DNA of 64,000 nucleotides from Croceicoccus bisphenolivorans (GTDB taxonomy: Bacteria; Pseudomonadota; Alphaproteobacteria; Sphingomonadales; Sphingomonadaceae), in NCBI RefSeq assembly GCF_001634625.1, contig NZ_LRSE01000008.1, positions 62,001 through 126,000 of the forward strand, written 5' to 3'. The stretch's first letter is position 1, and every line of letters starts with the position of its first letter. A program made the translations under genes and the position numbers. Below the pieces are notes generated by a model that saw nothing but the letters and a program-made list of their open reading frames with translations, made no database searches and was not told the DNA's origin. This document shows, in pieces, positions 63,511-64,000 of this stretch.

Positions 63511-64000
63511 TCAGGCGTCGAACGGCAGGAACATGATGCGGTCTGCGCTATCGATGTCCGTGAAATACTTGGTCGAGTAAGACAGCCATCCTTCGGCATC
63601 GGTGATCCTTTCGACGACGCTGGTGCCGCCAACGATCCGCGCCGCCCAAGGATTGAGCCGCTTCGGATTGATGGTGATGTCGGCGGTCAGGGGGCGAAAC
63701 AGCCCCTCGAAGTCTGTCCAGCGGTTAGGCGCAACGCGGAATACTGCATGGATGTGCCCGACCAGCGGGAGCCCCTCCATGATGCCCGCTGCTTCTGTGC
63801 GCAAATGGCGCTTTGATGCGGTGTTATAACGCGGACCTAACAATGCCTGATCGACATCGCGATGGAAGCGGGTGAAGGCGCTGCGCAAGAACTCCGCCGT
63901 CGTCCGCTCGGTGCGATGATTGGGCTTGAGGGTTACGGCGTGCGTGTAACCCTGATCACCAAGAAACTCGACCCACGCCTGTCGAGTGTCAGCCGTAGAT
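63511..64000 (-). CDS. HUH-endonuclease/Rep-like protein, partial (5' end outside window)
   Basis: The frame stays open to the window edge, giving 163 visible residues of the C-terminal part. GHIHAVF holds an H-x-H (HUH) metal-binding motif at visible residues 82 and 84, and YSTK at 141-144 matches the YxxK single-tyrosine motif of rolling-circle Rep and relaxase-like nucleases, in the right order. Upstream residues (FLGDQGYTHAVTLKPNH) would hold motif I. No helicase domain is visible at the C-terminus. The product would nick DNA at an origin or transfer site. A real Rep, a transposase or a mobilisation protein are all possible. Confidence 0.55.
   Translation of the reverse strand, partial: STADTRQAWVEFLGDQGYTHAVTLKPNHRTERTTAEFLRSAFTRFHRDVDQALLGPRYNTASKRHLRTEAAGIMEGLPLVGHIHAVFRVAPNRWTDFEGLFRPLTADITINPKRLNPWAARIVGGTSVVERITDAEGWLSYSTKYFTDIDSADRIMFLPFDA

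Larger units (their letters stand above)
61709..64000. mobile_element. left part of a putative island inserted in comM
   Basis: From the comM break to the window's end the sequence differs from the rest: lower GC, orphan short genes, a serine resolvase with res-like repeats and a Rep-type HUH gene. No matching second comM part or direct repeat is visible, so the right end lies outside. Boundary at 61708/61709 is inferred from the end of ComM homology. Confidence 0.6.

Noticed and set aside
63378-63632. Minus-strand frame overlapping the HUH gene end
   Set aside because: Different frame from the HUH gene, no motif, Ser/Pro-rich; most likely a shadow.
1-64000. tRNA, rRNA or CRISPR loci
   Set aside because: No cloverleaf with a TTCGA-type loop in context, no rRNA signature and no regularly spaced repeats were seen by eye; a tRNAscan or Infernal run would be decisive.

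Overview
The window is GC-rich, densely packed alphaproteobacterial chromosome. Gene content and order point to the Sphingomonadales, most likely an Erythrobacteraceae-type organism. The evidence is the rpsT-dnaA-mutM-ubiE-ubiB-coaBC-dut order, a malic enzyme fused to a phosphotransacetylase-like domain, an HWE-family histidine kinase, DUF4136 lipoproteins and a PduO-type adenosyltransferase beside a twin-helix HIG1-like protein. This placement is inference from gene content; no marker was aligned. No rRNA, tRNA or CRISPR was seen.

Layout. 1-1625: the end of trpS and a DUF4136 lipoprotein. 1789-10026 (minus): rpsT, dnaA and a tightly packed run mutM-ubiE-ubiB-membrane protein-coaBC-dut, linking replication start, DNA repair, ubiquinone, CoA and dUTP control. 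10327-15891 (plus): a ThiF/MoeB E1-like enzyme, an MBL hydrolase, a membrane protein, nadA with an overlapping CbrC-like gene, and a DUF2254 protein. 15901-21427 (mostly minus): EamA exporter, lipoprotein, lipB, a PmtA-like methyltransferase, an ArsC-family reductase, a lone 2Fe-2S subunit of a molybdenum hydroxylase, a HAD hydrolase and the cysteine-free L36. 21586-31189: galE, a second DUF4136 lipoprotein, a cytosolic-carboxypeptidase-like M14 peptidase, dapE, a dicarboxylate/amino-acid symporter, nth, dapB, a class III-type sirtuin and small hypotheticals. 31427-37545: maeB, mutS and small proteins.

37654-43700 is an iron-uptake unit. A Fur-like palindrome precedes exbB-exbD-tonB, a catecholate-type TonB-dependent receptor, a PiuC-like dioxygenase, a ferric-reductase-like membrane protein and a small PepSY-like secreted protein, several joined by overlapping start and stop codons. 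43697-50781 (mostly minus) holds pduO, the HIG1-like protein, gluQRS, an HNH nuclease (plus) and mrp, the molybdopterin subunit of an IOR-type oxidoreductase, and hemH. The molybdopterin subunit lies about 27 kb from its probable 2Fe-2S partner. 50924-61313 is dominated by envelope quality control: hflK-hflC-degP, a class A penicillin-binding protein, msrB-nfeD-SPFH, and a GAF-PAS-HWE kinase.

The right end (about 61709-64000) is a different kind of DNA. The ComM gene is reduced to its last 125 codons, and beyond it lie AT-richer sequence, orphan small genes, a serine resolvase with a res-like repeat array, and a partial HUH endonuclease/Rep-like gene that runs off the window. This looks like a mobile element inserted into comM, a locus known as an island insertion site in Acinetobacter. 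It is the most interesting part of the window; its far end and its full gene set are not visible.
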